Origin: CALBPI01 sp038524795
GTDB lineage: Bacteria; Pseudomonadota; Gammaproteobacteria; Steroidobacterales; Woeseiaceae
Assembly: GCA_038524795.1 (NCBI GenBank)
Contig: JBCBIJ010000014.1
Coordinates: 1-64,000, forward strand
Length of the DNA: 64,000 nt
Direction of reading: 5' to 3'
Part shown: one piece after another, positions 55,486 through 64,000 of the stretch
How positions within the stretch are numbered: the first letter of the stretch is position 1
Layout: the number at the start of each line of letters is the position of its first letter
Program-made: the position numbers and the translations under genes
The notes under the pieces: model-generated
What the model was told of the DNA's origin: nothing
What the model saw: only the letters and a program-made list of their open reading frames with translations
Database searches by the model: none

Positions 55486-56619
55486 ATGCGTAATCGCCTG
55501 CTGCTCATCATCGGACTCATCGCCACGTTGTGGACGGCGACGGCTGAATCTGCCGTACTGCCCGACGAGCGTACCGACTTGCTCTACCACCGCTACGAAG
55601 GTGACAACATCACCATCGAAGGTCCTTCGGTGCTGATTCGCAAGAACGTTGGCAAGAGTGTTTCCGTTTCAGCGAACTACTACGTCGACATGATCACGAG
55701 TGCATCGATCGACGTTGTGACGACGGCGAGTCCGTACGAGGAAGAGCGCAAGCAGGGCTCCATCGGTGTCGACTACCTGCGTGGCGGCACGATGATGTCA
55801 TTCGGCCTGACGCGCAGCACGGAGTCCGATTTCGAAGCGGAGACCTGGAGCCTCGCGGTCAGCCAAAACCTGTTTGGTGACCTCACCACGGTTACGATCG
55901 CCTACAGCCTCGGTGACGACGTTGTCGGCATGTCCACCGATGAGACATTCGCGCGCGATGTGGCGCGCCAGGCCTACGGCATCGGCATCAGCCAGATCTT
56001 CACCAAGAACCTCATCATGGGCTTCAATTTCGAAGCCATTACCGACGAGGGCTTCTTGCGTAACCCGTACCGCTCGGTGCGCTATCTCAACGACGATGGC
56101 ACGAGCTTCAGCTACCAAAGCGAGCGTTACCCGAACACGCGAACGAGTTCGGCTGCCTCCATCTCGGGTCGCTACTACCTGCCGTACCGCGCTGCGATTA
56201 ACGGCCAGATCCGTGGCTTCTCCGATACCTGGGGCATCACGTCGATGACCTATGAGCTCGGGTACACGCACCCATGGCGCGACTTCACGTTCTCGACGCG
56301 CGTGCGCTACTACACCCAGGACCAGGCCGACTTCTATTCGGATCTGTTCCCGCGTTTTGACTTCCAGAACTTCCTGGCGCGCGATAAGGAGCTCTCGACC
56401 TTTACGAGCACCACGTTCCGCGCCGCCGTGGCCTGGGACATCGGGACCGACGGATTTGGGCCGTTCAGCAAAGCGCGACTCACCGCATTCTGGGACCACA
56501 TCCTTTTCGACTACGAGAACTTCAGCGACCTGCGTGTTGAGGGCGTACTGCCCGGCGAGGAGCCGAATTTCACATTCGAAGCGGACGTCGTCCAGCTGCT
56601 GTTCTCAGTCTGGTACTGA
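55486..56619 (+). CDS. DUF3570 outer-membrane protein
   Basis: A 377-residue barrel with a signal peptide (LLIIGLIATLWTATAESA). It is strand-rich (SVSANYYVDMITSASIDVVTTASPYEEERKQ, IGVDYLRGGTMMSFGLTRS), typical of DUF3570, and ends QLLFSVWY. It is partnered with the DUF4266 lipoprotein upstream. No sulfur or heme motif is seen. Its 3' end overlaps the zincin on the other strand by 15 bp. Confidence 0.88.
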   Translation: MRNRLLLIIGLIATLWTATAESAVLPDERTDLLYHRYEGDNITIEGPSVLIRKNVGKSVSVSANYYVDMITSASIDVVTTASPYEEERKQGSIGVDYLRGGTMMSFGLTRSTESDFEAETWSLAVSQNLFGDLTTVTIAYSLGDDVVGMSTDETFARDVARQAYGIGISQIFTKNLIMGFNFEAITDEGFLRNPYRSVRYLNDDGTSFSYQSERYPNTRTSSAASISGRYYLPYRAAINGQIRGFSDTWGITSMTYELGYTHPWRDFTFSTRVRYYTQDQADFYSDLFPRFDFQNFLARDKELSTFTSTTFRAAVAWDIGTDGFGPFSKARLTAFWDHILFDYENFSDLRVEGVLPGEEPNFTFEADVVQLLFSVWY

Positions 56620-58026
56620 TCCTGGCAGTGGCGGTGGCCGCCACTCACCGATGAACGCTTCGCGTTGCAGCACCACAAGTTGCAGCAGCGTGGCGGCAGC
56701 TGTGTCGATCGTATCCCCCACCACGACATAGGCGGTGCCGTCGCCCTCACGCGGTAGCGCGTGAACCAGACGCGCCTCCTCAGTGGCCCGTTTCCGGACT
56801 CGTTCGAGGGCCGCGGCGGGAATCCAGTTCGACAGTCGGCTCAATGTATCGGGCGTTGCAATCGCCACTACGGGTAGTGCCGCGTGTCGTTTTGCTGCCG
56901 TGCGCATACCGTCGGCAGTCACGACATCAACAAACGCCGTGGCTGGCGTGAGCCGTTCCTGAGCCAGGCGCTGAGCAGGCCCGAGCTCAGGATCCGTCAA
57001 TACGAACGCCACCGTGTGCAGCGTGCTATCGAGTCGCCCGCACTCGCTGCCCAGCGCGTCACGCGCTATGCGGACGTAATCGCGTACGAACGCGGCACCG
57101 AGCATGTTGCCGTCCACCAGCTGCCGTTCCATTCTCGTGCGCAGCGCCTTGGCGATGCGGTCAACGCGAATGTCTGCGTAATAGGATTCCGGTAGCGCTT
57201 CATAGCTTGCGAACGCTGCGGGACCCAGCAGGCGCGATTCGACGATGCCGTTGCCGATGGCGCTCGCCACGGCCTCGTCAAAGAAGTGGTAGGCGGTAAC
57301 GGCGCAGCTTCCAGGCGCCGACAGAAAGGCGTCGACGAGTTCGCGACGCTGAGCTTCGGGCATGCCTTCCTGCCAGTGGTGCACAAACTCATGCACGATG
57401 ACCGGCAGGCGGCTGTCCGCCGTATCCGCCAAGGGCGTTTCCACATACGCGACCCGCTGACCCAGTGTGGCCAGGCTGCCGCTGCGTGCGCCTTCGATGG
57501 CGATCAGCGAGACAGGCGGCAGGTCATCCGATGATTGCCCGAACAGCGCGGCGATTTGTGGCAACAGAGTTTCCAGCTCGATGCGTGACGCGGCCGTTTC
57601 GAGCCCGATGCGTTGGCGCGCGAGTTCGGGCGCAATCTCTCGCTGCCAGGGCCGCGATGTCCGCCAGAGCAGTTTGTCGATCAGTGCGCGCCGCGCCGGG
57701 GGCGGTAACGCCCGTCCCGGTGCGGCGCCCGCCCGGTGCCGCGATGAGACATCACGCAGATCCGATGCCGTTGGCAGGGCGAGGGCGCCGGAGTCTTGAG
57801 CCGGCAAGGCCGTCCGCGCCGATTCACGCCAGCGCTCGACATCGCCGGCGTCGATGTAGTCGGCGAGCGGCAGCTGGTCGCGCGTGCAGCGGACGAGCCC
57901 GGCCAGGCAGTCCAGCTCGTAGCTCAGGTTGTCGATGTGCGTATGGCGCACATGAATGGGCGACAGTGTGCGCGCCTGCAGGGGGACGCAGGCAAGCAGC
58001 ATCGCTAGTGTCACGACTCTCCGCAT
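56605..58026 (-). CDS. Secreted HExxH metallopeptidase-like protein of unknown family
   Basis: A 473-residue protein with a signal peptide (RRVVTLAMLLACVPLQA). The zincin motif HEFVHHWQEG (His212, Glu213, His216) is followed about 40 residues later by YHFFDEAVASAIGNG, whose Glu is a likely third zinc ligand (gluzincin type). No known M-family name came to mind. Cysteine content is low. Starts at 58026, 58038 or 58062 are in frame; 58026 puts the signal peptide at the start. Confidence 0.72.
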   Translation of the reverse strand: MRRVVTLAMLLACVPLQARTLSPIHVRHTHIDNLSYELDCLAGLVRCTRDQLPLADYIDAGDVERWRESARTALPAQDSGALALPTASDLRDVSSRHRAGAAPGRALPPPARRALIDKLLWRTSRPWQREIAPELARQRIGLETAASRIELETLLPQIAALFGQSSDDLPPVSLIAIEGARSGSLATLGQRVAYVETPLADTADSRLPVIVHEFVHHWQEGMPEAQRRELVDAFLSAPGSCAVTAYHFFDEAVASAIGNGIVESRLLGPAAFASYEALPESYYADIRVDRIAKALRTRMERQLVDGNMLGAAFVRDYVRIARDALGSECGRLDSTLHTVAFVLTDPELGPAQRLAQERLTPATAFVDVVTADGMRTAAKRHAALPVVAIATPDTLSRLSNWIPAAALERVRKRATEEARLVHALPREGDGTAYVVVGDTIDTAAATLLQLVVLQREAFIGEWRPPPLPGSVPD

Positions 58027-58075
58027 GGCGCAGAGCATAGGGTGCGGACTCGCGATCGGCAATTTCGCGGGCCCA

Positions 58076-58108
58076 CAAAAAACGCCGCGACCTTGCGGAC
58101 GCGGCGTT
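58076..58108 (-). terminator. Intrinsic terminator after the MerR-type gene
   Basis: AACGCCGCG (58081-58089) and CGCGGCGTT (58100-58108) form a perfect 9-bp stem. On the minus strand it runs into TTTTTTGTG. It would end transcripts from the MerR-type gene and possibly uvrA. Confidence 0.85.
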
Positions 58109-58161
58109 CTTTCAACAGGCGGTATCGCGCCAGCGTGGCGCCAAATGCCTATTCCTTTGGG

Positions 58162-59178
58162 CTATCGCCGTTTGGGTAAGAACCCTTCGGCTTCGGCCAG
58201 TGTGCCCAACGCTTCTTCCATGATGCTCCGGGCTTTGGCCGTCATGTGGTAGAGGTACGTGTGCAGCGCCGCATCCTGCTCATTGCGGTTTTCGCACTGT
58301 GCGCTGTATTCCTCAAACGCGCAGAGGTTCTGCACGAGGTCTGCCGTGTGCTTCGGACACTCGCATTCGACGGTCGTGCTCGTGCGTGCCAGCTGTGCCA
58401 ACTCGACATCGTTGAATCGACGGCGTGGCACAGCTTCCTGCGGGTTGATCTCCAGTGCAGCGGCACCCGTGGGCGCCACGTCCTCGAGCACGGGGCGGTT
58501 TTCCGCGCCGCGACGCAGCAGCTGGTAGAGCGTCTGCGTGGTCACCGGTGAGCGCAGCAGTTCGACACGGTCGGCTGCCAGTGCCTCGAGATCCGCTTTT
58601 GTACCGAAGTTAAACAGCACAATGGCACGGCGCGTACCCGAGAGGCGGCGCAGGCGGGCCACGACCTGTCGCACTTCAGGGTCGATGACGGGGAACTCGA
58701 GCAGCAGAACGTCCGGCTCGATACTACGGATTTGCTCCGAGAACTCGTCGAGGTCAGTGGCGTTAATGCAGACTTCCATCTTGCCGGCGCTGTTCAGCCG
58801 CTCCGCAAGGTTCTCCAACGAGAAACCGCCGTAGGCAGCGACACGAACGAGCCCCACCGAGGCGACCAGTTGCAGGCTGCTCGATTGTTCGATGAGCTGA
58901 TCGCGACGCGACTTGAGCTCTTCTGTCGACAGGTTAGCGATCTGACCAATCGACGACCCGTTGTCGGAGAGCGATTTGAGCAACGACAGTTTTTCGATGT
59001 CAGCTTTCGAATACACACGACGACCACTGTCAGTGCGGTCGGCAACGACAGCGCTGTAGCGTCGTTCCCAGATCCGCAGGGTGTGCGTCGAAATGCCCGT
59101 CAGTCGTGCAACAGCACCGATCGAGTAACCGGCAGATTTGGTATCTTCGTCAATAACGGCAGACTTCTCTGTAGCCAT
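58162..59178 (-). CDS. MerR-type regulator with Rossmann-like and cysteine-containing C-terminus
   Basis: A 338-residue regulator. The MerR helix-turn-helix is at about 15-70 (YSIGAVARLTGISTHTLRIWERRY, then SGRRVYSKADIEKLSLLKSL). The middle (about 110-230) resembles the cobalamin-binding fold (GGFSLENLAERLN, DVLLLEFP) but has no DxHxxG motif, so B12 is probably not bound. The C-terminus has clustered Cys and His (ECECPKHTADLVQNLCAFEEYSAQC, then DAALHTYLYHMT), suggesting a metal or light/redox ligand. ATG 59178 chosen. It follows uvrA on the same strand. Confidence 0.83.
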   Translation of the reverse strand: MATEKSAVIDEDTKSAGYSIGAVARLTGISTHTLRIWERRYSAVVADRTDSGRRVYSKADIEKLSLLKSLSDNGSSIGQIANLSTEELKSRRDQLIEQSSSLQLVASVGLVRVAAYGGFSLENLAERLNSAGKMEVCINATDLDEFSEQIRSIEPDVLLLEFPVIDPEVRQVVARLRRLSGTRRAIVLFNFGTKADLEALAADRVELLRSPVTTQTLYQLLRRGAENRPVLEDVAPTGAAALEINPQEAVPRRRFNDVELAQLARTSTTVECECPKHTADLVQNLCAFEEYSAQCENRNEQDAALHTYLYHMTAKARSIMEEALGTLAEAEGFLPKRR

Positions 59179-59266
59179 GGGTGTACCTCGCAAGACGCTC
59201 GCGGTGCGTCTGGCAGTGGGGGTTGATCTTCGCGAGTTGGACAATAGCACAGAAACCTATACATCG

Positions 59267-62200
59267 CTACTGCGTGTCGAGGTTTCTGCGATCTCTGTCG
59301 AAGAATGCCCTGAGGGCTGCCGTTGTATGCGAAACATCATTTAATTCAGCGAGTTGCTTCGGTTTTCCCTGTGCAACGATGCGGCCACCCGCTGCACCAC
59401 CTTCCGGACCCATGTCGATGATCCAGTCGGCTTCGGCAATAATGTCGAGATTGTGTTCTATTATCAGTACCGAGTGCCCTGCATCGACGAGCCGGTGTAG
59501 GACCCGGATCAGTTTTTCGACGTCCGCCATGTGCAGCCCGATGGTTGGCTCGTCGAGCACATAGAGCGTGTGCTGCGGATTGTCGACGGCCTCAAGTACG
59601 GGCCGCGCCGGGTCGGGGCGTGCCTTGGCCAGTTCACTGACGAGCTTGATGCGCTGCGCCTCGCCACCTGACAGGGTGGGGCTTGGCTGGCCCAGTGTCA
59701 GGTAACCCAGGCCAACGGCGTCCAGCAGCTTGAGCGCGTGGTGGATTTTCGGGTGTGCAGCAAAGAATTCGACGGCATCCGAAACGGCCATCTGCAGAAT
59801 GTCGCCGATGCTTTGGCCGCGGTAGCGGATCCCGAGGGTGTCGGGTGTGAAGCGCTTGCCGCCGCAGGCCTCACAGGGCACCTGTACGTCTGGCATGAAG
59901 CTCATCTCGATACGTCGCATGCCCTGGCCGTCACATTCGGGACAGCGACCCTCTTTGGTGTTGAACGAGAATCGGCTTGCCGTGTAGCCACGCATGCGCG
60001 CCTCGGGCGTTTGCGCGAATAGCTTGCGGATGTCGTCCCAGAACCCAACGTAGGTCGCGGGGCAGGAGCGTGGGGTCTTGCCGATCGGCGTTTGGTCAAC
60101 CTCCAGCACGCGGCTGATCGATTCCCAGCCCTCAAGCGCCTGGCACCCGACAAGCGGTGCCTGTTTGCGCCCCCGCCGGCGACCCGCCGACACCAGACGG
60201 GCCACGTTGGTTTCGACGACGCCGCGAATGAGCGAGCTCTTGCCGCTGCCCGACACGCCGGTCACCGCGACAAGCGCGCCCAGGGGCAGGCGCGCTGAGA
60301 CGCGCTTTAGATTGTTGAGTGTGGCCTGTTTGACGGCGAGTGCGGGTGCACTGCGCCGACGCGGGTTGACGTCTCGCGGCGTCTCGACAACGGGGTGTTG
60401 CAAGGGCTCACGGAGCATGCGGCCCGTGAGCGACTCGCTCGCGCGCTCGATACGGCGCAGGTTGCCCTCGGCAACGATTCGGCCGCCGCGTGTTCCGGCG
60501 CCCGGTCCGATGTCGATGATGTGCTGAGCGCCCCGGATCGTGTCCTCGTCGTGCTCGACCACCACGACCGTGTTGCCGCTCTTCTGCAAGGCCTGCAGCG
60601 TGCCCAGTAGTTTGGCGTTGTCGCGCGCGTGCAAGCCAATCGTTGGTTCGTCGAGGATGTAGCAGACGCCGCGCAGATTGGAGCCGAGTTGTGCCGCGAG
60701 CCGGATGCGTTGCGCCTCGCCACCTGAAAGGGTCGGTGCGCTGCGCGACAACGTCAGATAACCAAGCCCAACTCGCTCGAGAAAGCCAAGTCTGCCTTCG
60801 AGTTCGGCGATGATGTCGCGCGCCACTTCAGCATCGCGGCCTTTGAGATTGAGGGTCGTGACCCAGGCCAGCGCATCGGAGACAGGCATATCGGCGTAGC
60901 TCGCAATATTCTGATCCCGGAAAGTGACCGCCAGGGCTTCTTCGTTGAGCCGGGCGCCGTTGCAGGTCCCGCAGGTCTCCTCCGACTCACTGGCCGTGCT
61001 GCGCCACCACTGCGTGTCGTCCTCTTCCTCATCGCTGTCGATGCCCGTGCCCGAGCAACTGGGACACCACCCTCGTGGAGAGTTGTAGGAAAACAGGCGC
61101 GGATCGAGTTCCGGGAAGCTGCGAGCGCAGCTTGGGCAGGCGCGCACGGTCGAGTAGAGCGTATCGTCGCCATCGGCATTCACAATCACGTTGCCCTTGC
61201 CGAAATCGAGTGCGTCCGACAGCGCGGCATTCAGCGCCTGCTCCTTGCGCGCATCGATACGCATCGTGGCCACAGGTAGCTCGATGTTGTGCTCGACGAA
61301 GCGATCCAGCCGTGGCCAGGGATCCACCGGGGTGAGCTCGCCGTCCACGCGCAGGGTCTCGAAGCCCTTGCGGCCCGCCCACGCAGCGAGGTCTGTGTAA
61401 TAGCCCTTGCGACCGATGACCAGCGGCGCAAGCAGCGTGATGTCACAGCCCTTGTGTCGTTTCTGCAGCAGCGCTGAAATTTGTTCGGGCGTCTGCGGCT
61501 CGATGGGAACGTTGCAGTCAGGGCAGTGCGCCGTGCCCAGCTTGACGAACAACAGGCGCAAGAAGTGGTAGACCTCGGTCATCGTGCCGACGGTGCTTTT
61601 GCGGCCGCCGCGGCTCGTGCGCTGCTCAATGGCTACCGTGGGCGGTATGCCGAGGACGGCATCCACATCGGGCCGGCTCGCAGGTTGCACGAACTGTCGC
61701 GCGTAGGCGTTCAGAGACTCGAGGTAACGGCGCTGGCCTTCGTTAAAGAGGATGTCAAAGGCGACGGTGCTTTTGCCGCTTCCCGACACGCCCGTGATGA
61801 CGGTGAAGGTGTCGCGCGGAATCGAAACATCGACGTCACGCAGGTTGTGTTCCCGCGCGTGGCGGATTTCGATGGCGCGCGCGGCGCGTTCGCGTTTCGC
61901 AGGCAGGTACTCGGCTGCAGTCTCCGCAGCCATTTGCATGGGGTCCTGAGTCTTGCGGTAGCGCCCCAGGGCAATACCCGTGTGGTTGTCCTTGGCATCG
62001 ATGAGTCCCTCAACCGGACCGGCGTAGCCGAGCTTGCCGCCCCCTTCGCCACCTTCCGGACCCAGGTCGACGATCCAGTCGCTGGCGTCGATGACATCGA
62101 GGTTGTGCTCGATAACGACAATGCTGTGGCCCTCATCGATGAGCTTGTCGAACGCGCCCAAGAGTCGTTCGATGTCGCTGAAGTGCAGCCCAGTGGTCGG

Positions 62201-64000
62201 CTCGTCGAACAGGAACAGCTTGCCTTTGCCGAACCGCTTCGACTGCGCCTCAACCAGGTGCTTGGCGAGCTTAAGCCGCTGTGCCTCGCCGCCTGACAGG
62301 GTGGGCACGGGCTGACCCAGCCTGAGGTAGTCAAGCCCGACGTCAACAAGCGGCTGTAGTGATCGCGACACCGCCGGCGTCTCCGCAAAAAACGCGAGCG
62401 CCTCTGTCACGGTCATGTCCAGCACATCGGCAATCGACTTGGACGGGCCATCATCATTCGCGGGCCAGACGTGTACCTCCAGAATCTCGTCGCGAAAGCG
62501 CTTGCCATCGCACACAGGGCAGCGCAGGTACACGTCTGAGAGGAATTGCATCTCGACGTGCTCGTAGCCCGTGCCACCGCAATGCGGGCAGCGCCCATCG
62601 CCCGAGTTAAAGCTGAACTTCCCCGGCTTGTAGCCGCGTTCGACGGCCAGCGGCTGCTCGCAGAACTGCTTGCGTATGGCATCGAAGGCACCGACGAAGC
62701 TGGCCGGATTCGAGCGTGCGGTCTTGCCGATCTGCGCCTGGTCCACGTAGACCACGTTCTCGATGGCATCGGGGTTGACCAGGGTGTCGTGCGCGCCGGG
62801 TAGATCGCCGCCGCCGCCGAAGTGCCGCCGCAATGCCGGATAGAGAACATCGCCGACGAGAGTTGATTTGCCGCTGCCCGAAACGCCTGTGACGCACACG
62901 AGCCCACCGAGCGGAAAGTCCACATCGATGTCTTGCAGATTGTGCGCCCGTGCGCCACGCACTCCGACGCTTCCGCGGGCCGCATCGAGCTCCCGCCGCT
63001 GGCGGCAGTCAGCCACGCGCCGCTTCCCCGTCAGGTAGGCACCCGTGCCTGAGCGGCGACGGGCAAGACCCTTGATGGTGCCGTTAAAGACAATCTGGCC
63101 GCCGCGCTCGCCGGGACCGGGACCGATGTCCACGATGCGGTCGGCGACGTGCATGATCTGCGGATCGTGCTCGACCACGATAAGCGTATTGCCTGCGTCA
63201 CGCAGTCGCGTGAGCACCGCGTTAATGCGGCTGACGTCGCGCGGGTGCAGACCGATGGAGGGTTCATCGAGCACAAACAGCGTATTGACCAGCGACGTGC
63301 CGAGCGCCGTTGTCAGGTTGATGCGCTGCACTTCGCCACCGGACAACGTTCGTGATTGGCGGTCGAGCGTCAGGTAACCGAGCCCCGTTTCAGCGAGAAA
63401 GCTGATGCGCCCGCGGATCTCCTCAAGCAACAACTCCGCGGCCTCTGCCACGGCGGCCGGCGGTCGCCAGGCGTCGAAAAAAGCAGCCAATCGTGTGATC
63501 GGCAGCAGCATCAGCTCATGCATGTTGAGCCCAGGTGGCGCACCCTCTCGTGTGGCACCCGCTGCGTCGGTGGCGGCCTTGTCTCCGAGCCGCCAACGCA
63601 GGCCCGCCGGTTTCAGCCGTGCACCATTGCAGGCCGGGCAGGTTTCGTAACTGCGGTAGCGCGAGAGCATGACGCGCACGTGCATCTTGTAGGCCTTGCT
63701 CTCGAGCCAGTCGAAGAACGCTGTGACGCCGGGCCACAGGCCCTTGCTGACACTGCCCTCGCCGTCGAAGACCCAGGCCTGGTCATCGGCATCGAGGTCC
63801 TCCCATGGAGTGTTGACCGAAATGCCCGCTTTACGGGCGCGACGCAGCAGCCGCGTCTGCAGGTCGCTGTAGCTCTTGCCCTGCAGTGGCTTGATGGCGC
63901 CGTCCTCAAGCGACAGGCGTGGGTCGGGTACGACGAGCGCCCTGTCGATCCCCATGACGCGACCGAACCCCCGACAGGTCTCGCAGGCCCCCAGCGGCGA
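59267..64000 (-). CDS. uvrA: Tandem-fused UvrA protein, 5' end beyond the window
   Basis: The in-window 1577 residues are two UvrA proteins in one chain, without an N-terminus. The first copy runs from a zinc-finger region (ACETCRGFGRVMG) through LSGGEVQRI, a second ATP site GVSGSGKSTLVGD and LSGGEAQRLKL. The second copy has its own GVSGSGKSTVAFD, RYLESLNAYARQF, CPSC zinc ribbon, LSGGEAQRIRL, GVSGSGKSSLIRG and LSGGEAQRIKL. Four signature motifs and three Walker A sites are visible. UvrA recognises DNA lesions for nucleotide excision repair. Similar double-length UvrA exist in some gammaproteobacteria. Frame stays open to base 64000. Confidence 0.95.
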   Translation of the reverse strand, partial: SPLGACETCRGFGRVMGIDRALVVPDPRLSLEDGAIKPLQGKSYSDLQTRLLRRARKAGISVNTPWEDLDADDQAWVFDGEGSVSKGLWPGVTAFFDWLESKAYKMHVRVMLSRYRSYETCPACNGARLKPAGLRWRLGDKAATDAAGATREGAPPGLNMHELMLLPITRLAAFFDAWRPPAAVAEAAELLLEEIRGRISFLAETGLGYLTLDRQSRTLSGGEVQRINLTTALGTSLVNTLFVLDEPSIGLHPRDVSRINAVLTRLRDAGNTLIVVEHDPQIMHVADRIVDIGPGPGERGGQIVFNGTIKGLARRRSGTGAYLTGKRRVADCRQRRELDAARGSVGVRGARAHNLQDIDVDFPLGGLVCVTGVSGSGKSTLVGDVLYPALRRHFGGGGDLPGAHDTLVNPDAIENVVYVDQAQIGKTARSNPASFVGAFDAIRKQFCEQPLAVERGYKPGKFSFNSGDGRCPHCGGTGYEHVEMQFLSDVYLRCPVCDGKRFRDEILEVHVWPANDDGPSKSIADVLDMTVTEALAFFAETPAVSRSLQPLVDVGLDYLRLGQPVPTLSGGEAQRLKLAKHLVEAQSKRFGKGKLFLFDEPTTGLHFSDIERLLGAFDKLIDEGHSIVVIEHNLDVIDASDWIVDLGPEGGEGGGKLGYAGPVEGLIDAKDNHTGIALGRYRKTQDPMQMAAETAAEYLPAKRERAARAIEIRHAREHNLRDVDVSIPRDTFTVITGVSGSGKSTVAFDILFNEGQRRYLESLNAYARQFVQPASRPDVDAVLGIPPTVAIEQRTSRGGRKSTVGTMTEVYHFLRLLFVKLGTAHCPDCNVPIEPQTPEQISALLQKRHKGCDITLLAPLVIGRKGYYTDLAAWAGRKGFETLRVDGELTPVDPWPRLDRFVEHNIELPVATMRIDARKEQALNAALSDALDFGKGNVIVNADGDDTLYSTVRACPSCARSFPELDPRLFSYNSPRGWCPSCSGTGIDSDEEEDDTQWWRSTASESEETCGTCNGARLNEEALAVTFRDQNIASYADMPVSDALAWVTTLNLKGRDAEVARDIIAELEGRLGFLERVGLGYLTLSRSAPTLSGGEAQRIRLAAQLGSNLRGVCYILDEPTIGLHARDNAKLLGTLQALQKSGNTVVVVEHDEDTIRGAQHIIDIGPGAGTRGGRIVAEGNLRRIERASESLTGRMLREPLQHPVVETPRDVNPRRRSAPALAVKQATLNNLKRVSARLPLGALVAVTGVSGSGKSSLIRGVVETNVARLVSAGRRRGRKQAPLVGCQALEGWESISRVLEVDQTPIGKTPRSCPATYVGFWDDIRKLFAQTPEARMRGYTASRFSFNTKEGRCPECDGQGMRRIEMSFMPDVQVPCEACGGKRFTPDTLGIRYRGQSIGDILQMAVSDAVEFFAAHPKIHHALKLLDAVGLGYLTLGQPSPTLSGGEAQRIKLVSELAKARPDPARPVLEAVDNPQHTLYVLDEPTIGLHMADVEKLIRVLHRLVDAGHSVLIIEHNLDIIAEADWIIDMGPEGGAAGGRIVAQGKPKQLAELNDVSHTTAALRAFFDRDRRNLDTQ

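Overview
The window looks like chromosomal DNA from a GC-rich, Gram-negative bacterium, most likely a marine or environmental gammaproteobacterium. The inference rests on gene content: AlkB, an M61 peptidase, MsrP/MsrQ, TonB-like proteins, an RND efflux operon, outer-membrane barrels ending in phenylalanine or tyrosine, and lipoproteins with lipoboxes. Genus cannot be assigned from sequence alone. I saw no rRNA, tRNA, CRISPR array, transposase or phage gene. Coding density is very high, with many 1-4 bp start/stop overlaps.

Layout. 1-300: palindromic and tandem repeats. 0.3-4.5 kb: alkane hydroxylase (alkB) diverging from a large outer-membrane DUF5916 protein, then a glutathione S-transferase. 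4.5-8.2 kb: two guanidino-group hydrolases (CtlX-like, DDAH-like) and an M61 peptidase. 8.1-12.3 kb, minus strand: epoxide hydrolase, SDR, DUF547, MsrP, MsrQ. 12.3-16 kb: a large palindromic element, then a T-box leader and a type-2 isoleucyl-tRNA synthetase with the rearranged signature GIHH. 16-24 kb: small unknown protein, Bcr/CflA exporter, an internally deleted folE remnant, lipocalin, and two paralogous TPR-TonB proteins around msrA and a DMT exporter. 24-29.4 kb: DUF4139 protein, a glutaredoxin-like/DUF3429 fusion, MscS channel, second DMT exporter, a yellow/royal-jelly-type propeller protein. 29.4-36.3 kb: TetR regulator diverging from a complete RND efflux operon. 36.3-38.5 kb: sirtuin and MBL/beta-CASP nuclease. 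38.7-43.2 kb: histidine kinase, double-receiver regulator and TonB-like protein, probably one operon. 43.3-44.9 kb: BASS transporter and secreted SRPBCC protein.

44.9-56.6 kb is the most system-like part. It is a divergent pair of operons separated by about 0.9 kb of non-coding DNA. Leftward are a secreted CxxCH protein, a lipoprotein with two CxxCH modules and a LamG-like domain, and a probable Tat-exported DUF1501-type protein. Rightward are a lipoprotein related to hydrazine synthase alpha (beta-propeller plus two CxxCH motifs), an SH3-barrel protein, a barrel lipoprotein, a DUF4266 mini-lipoprotein ending GGGCGCN, and a DUF3570 barrel. All are exported and four carry CxxCH motifs. A sigma-54-type promoter lies upstream of the leftward operon. 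I infer a cell-surface redox or surface-assembly system of unknown substrate.

56.6-64 kb: a secreted zincin, a MerR-type regulator, and a giant tandem-fused UvrA that runs off the right edge.

The strongest novelty candidates are the T-box-controlled ileS2 in a proteobacterial setting, the divergent cytochrome/DUF1501/HzsA-like/DUF4266/DUF3570 cluster, the collapsed folE, and the two-copy palindromic repeat family.
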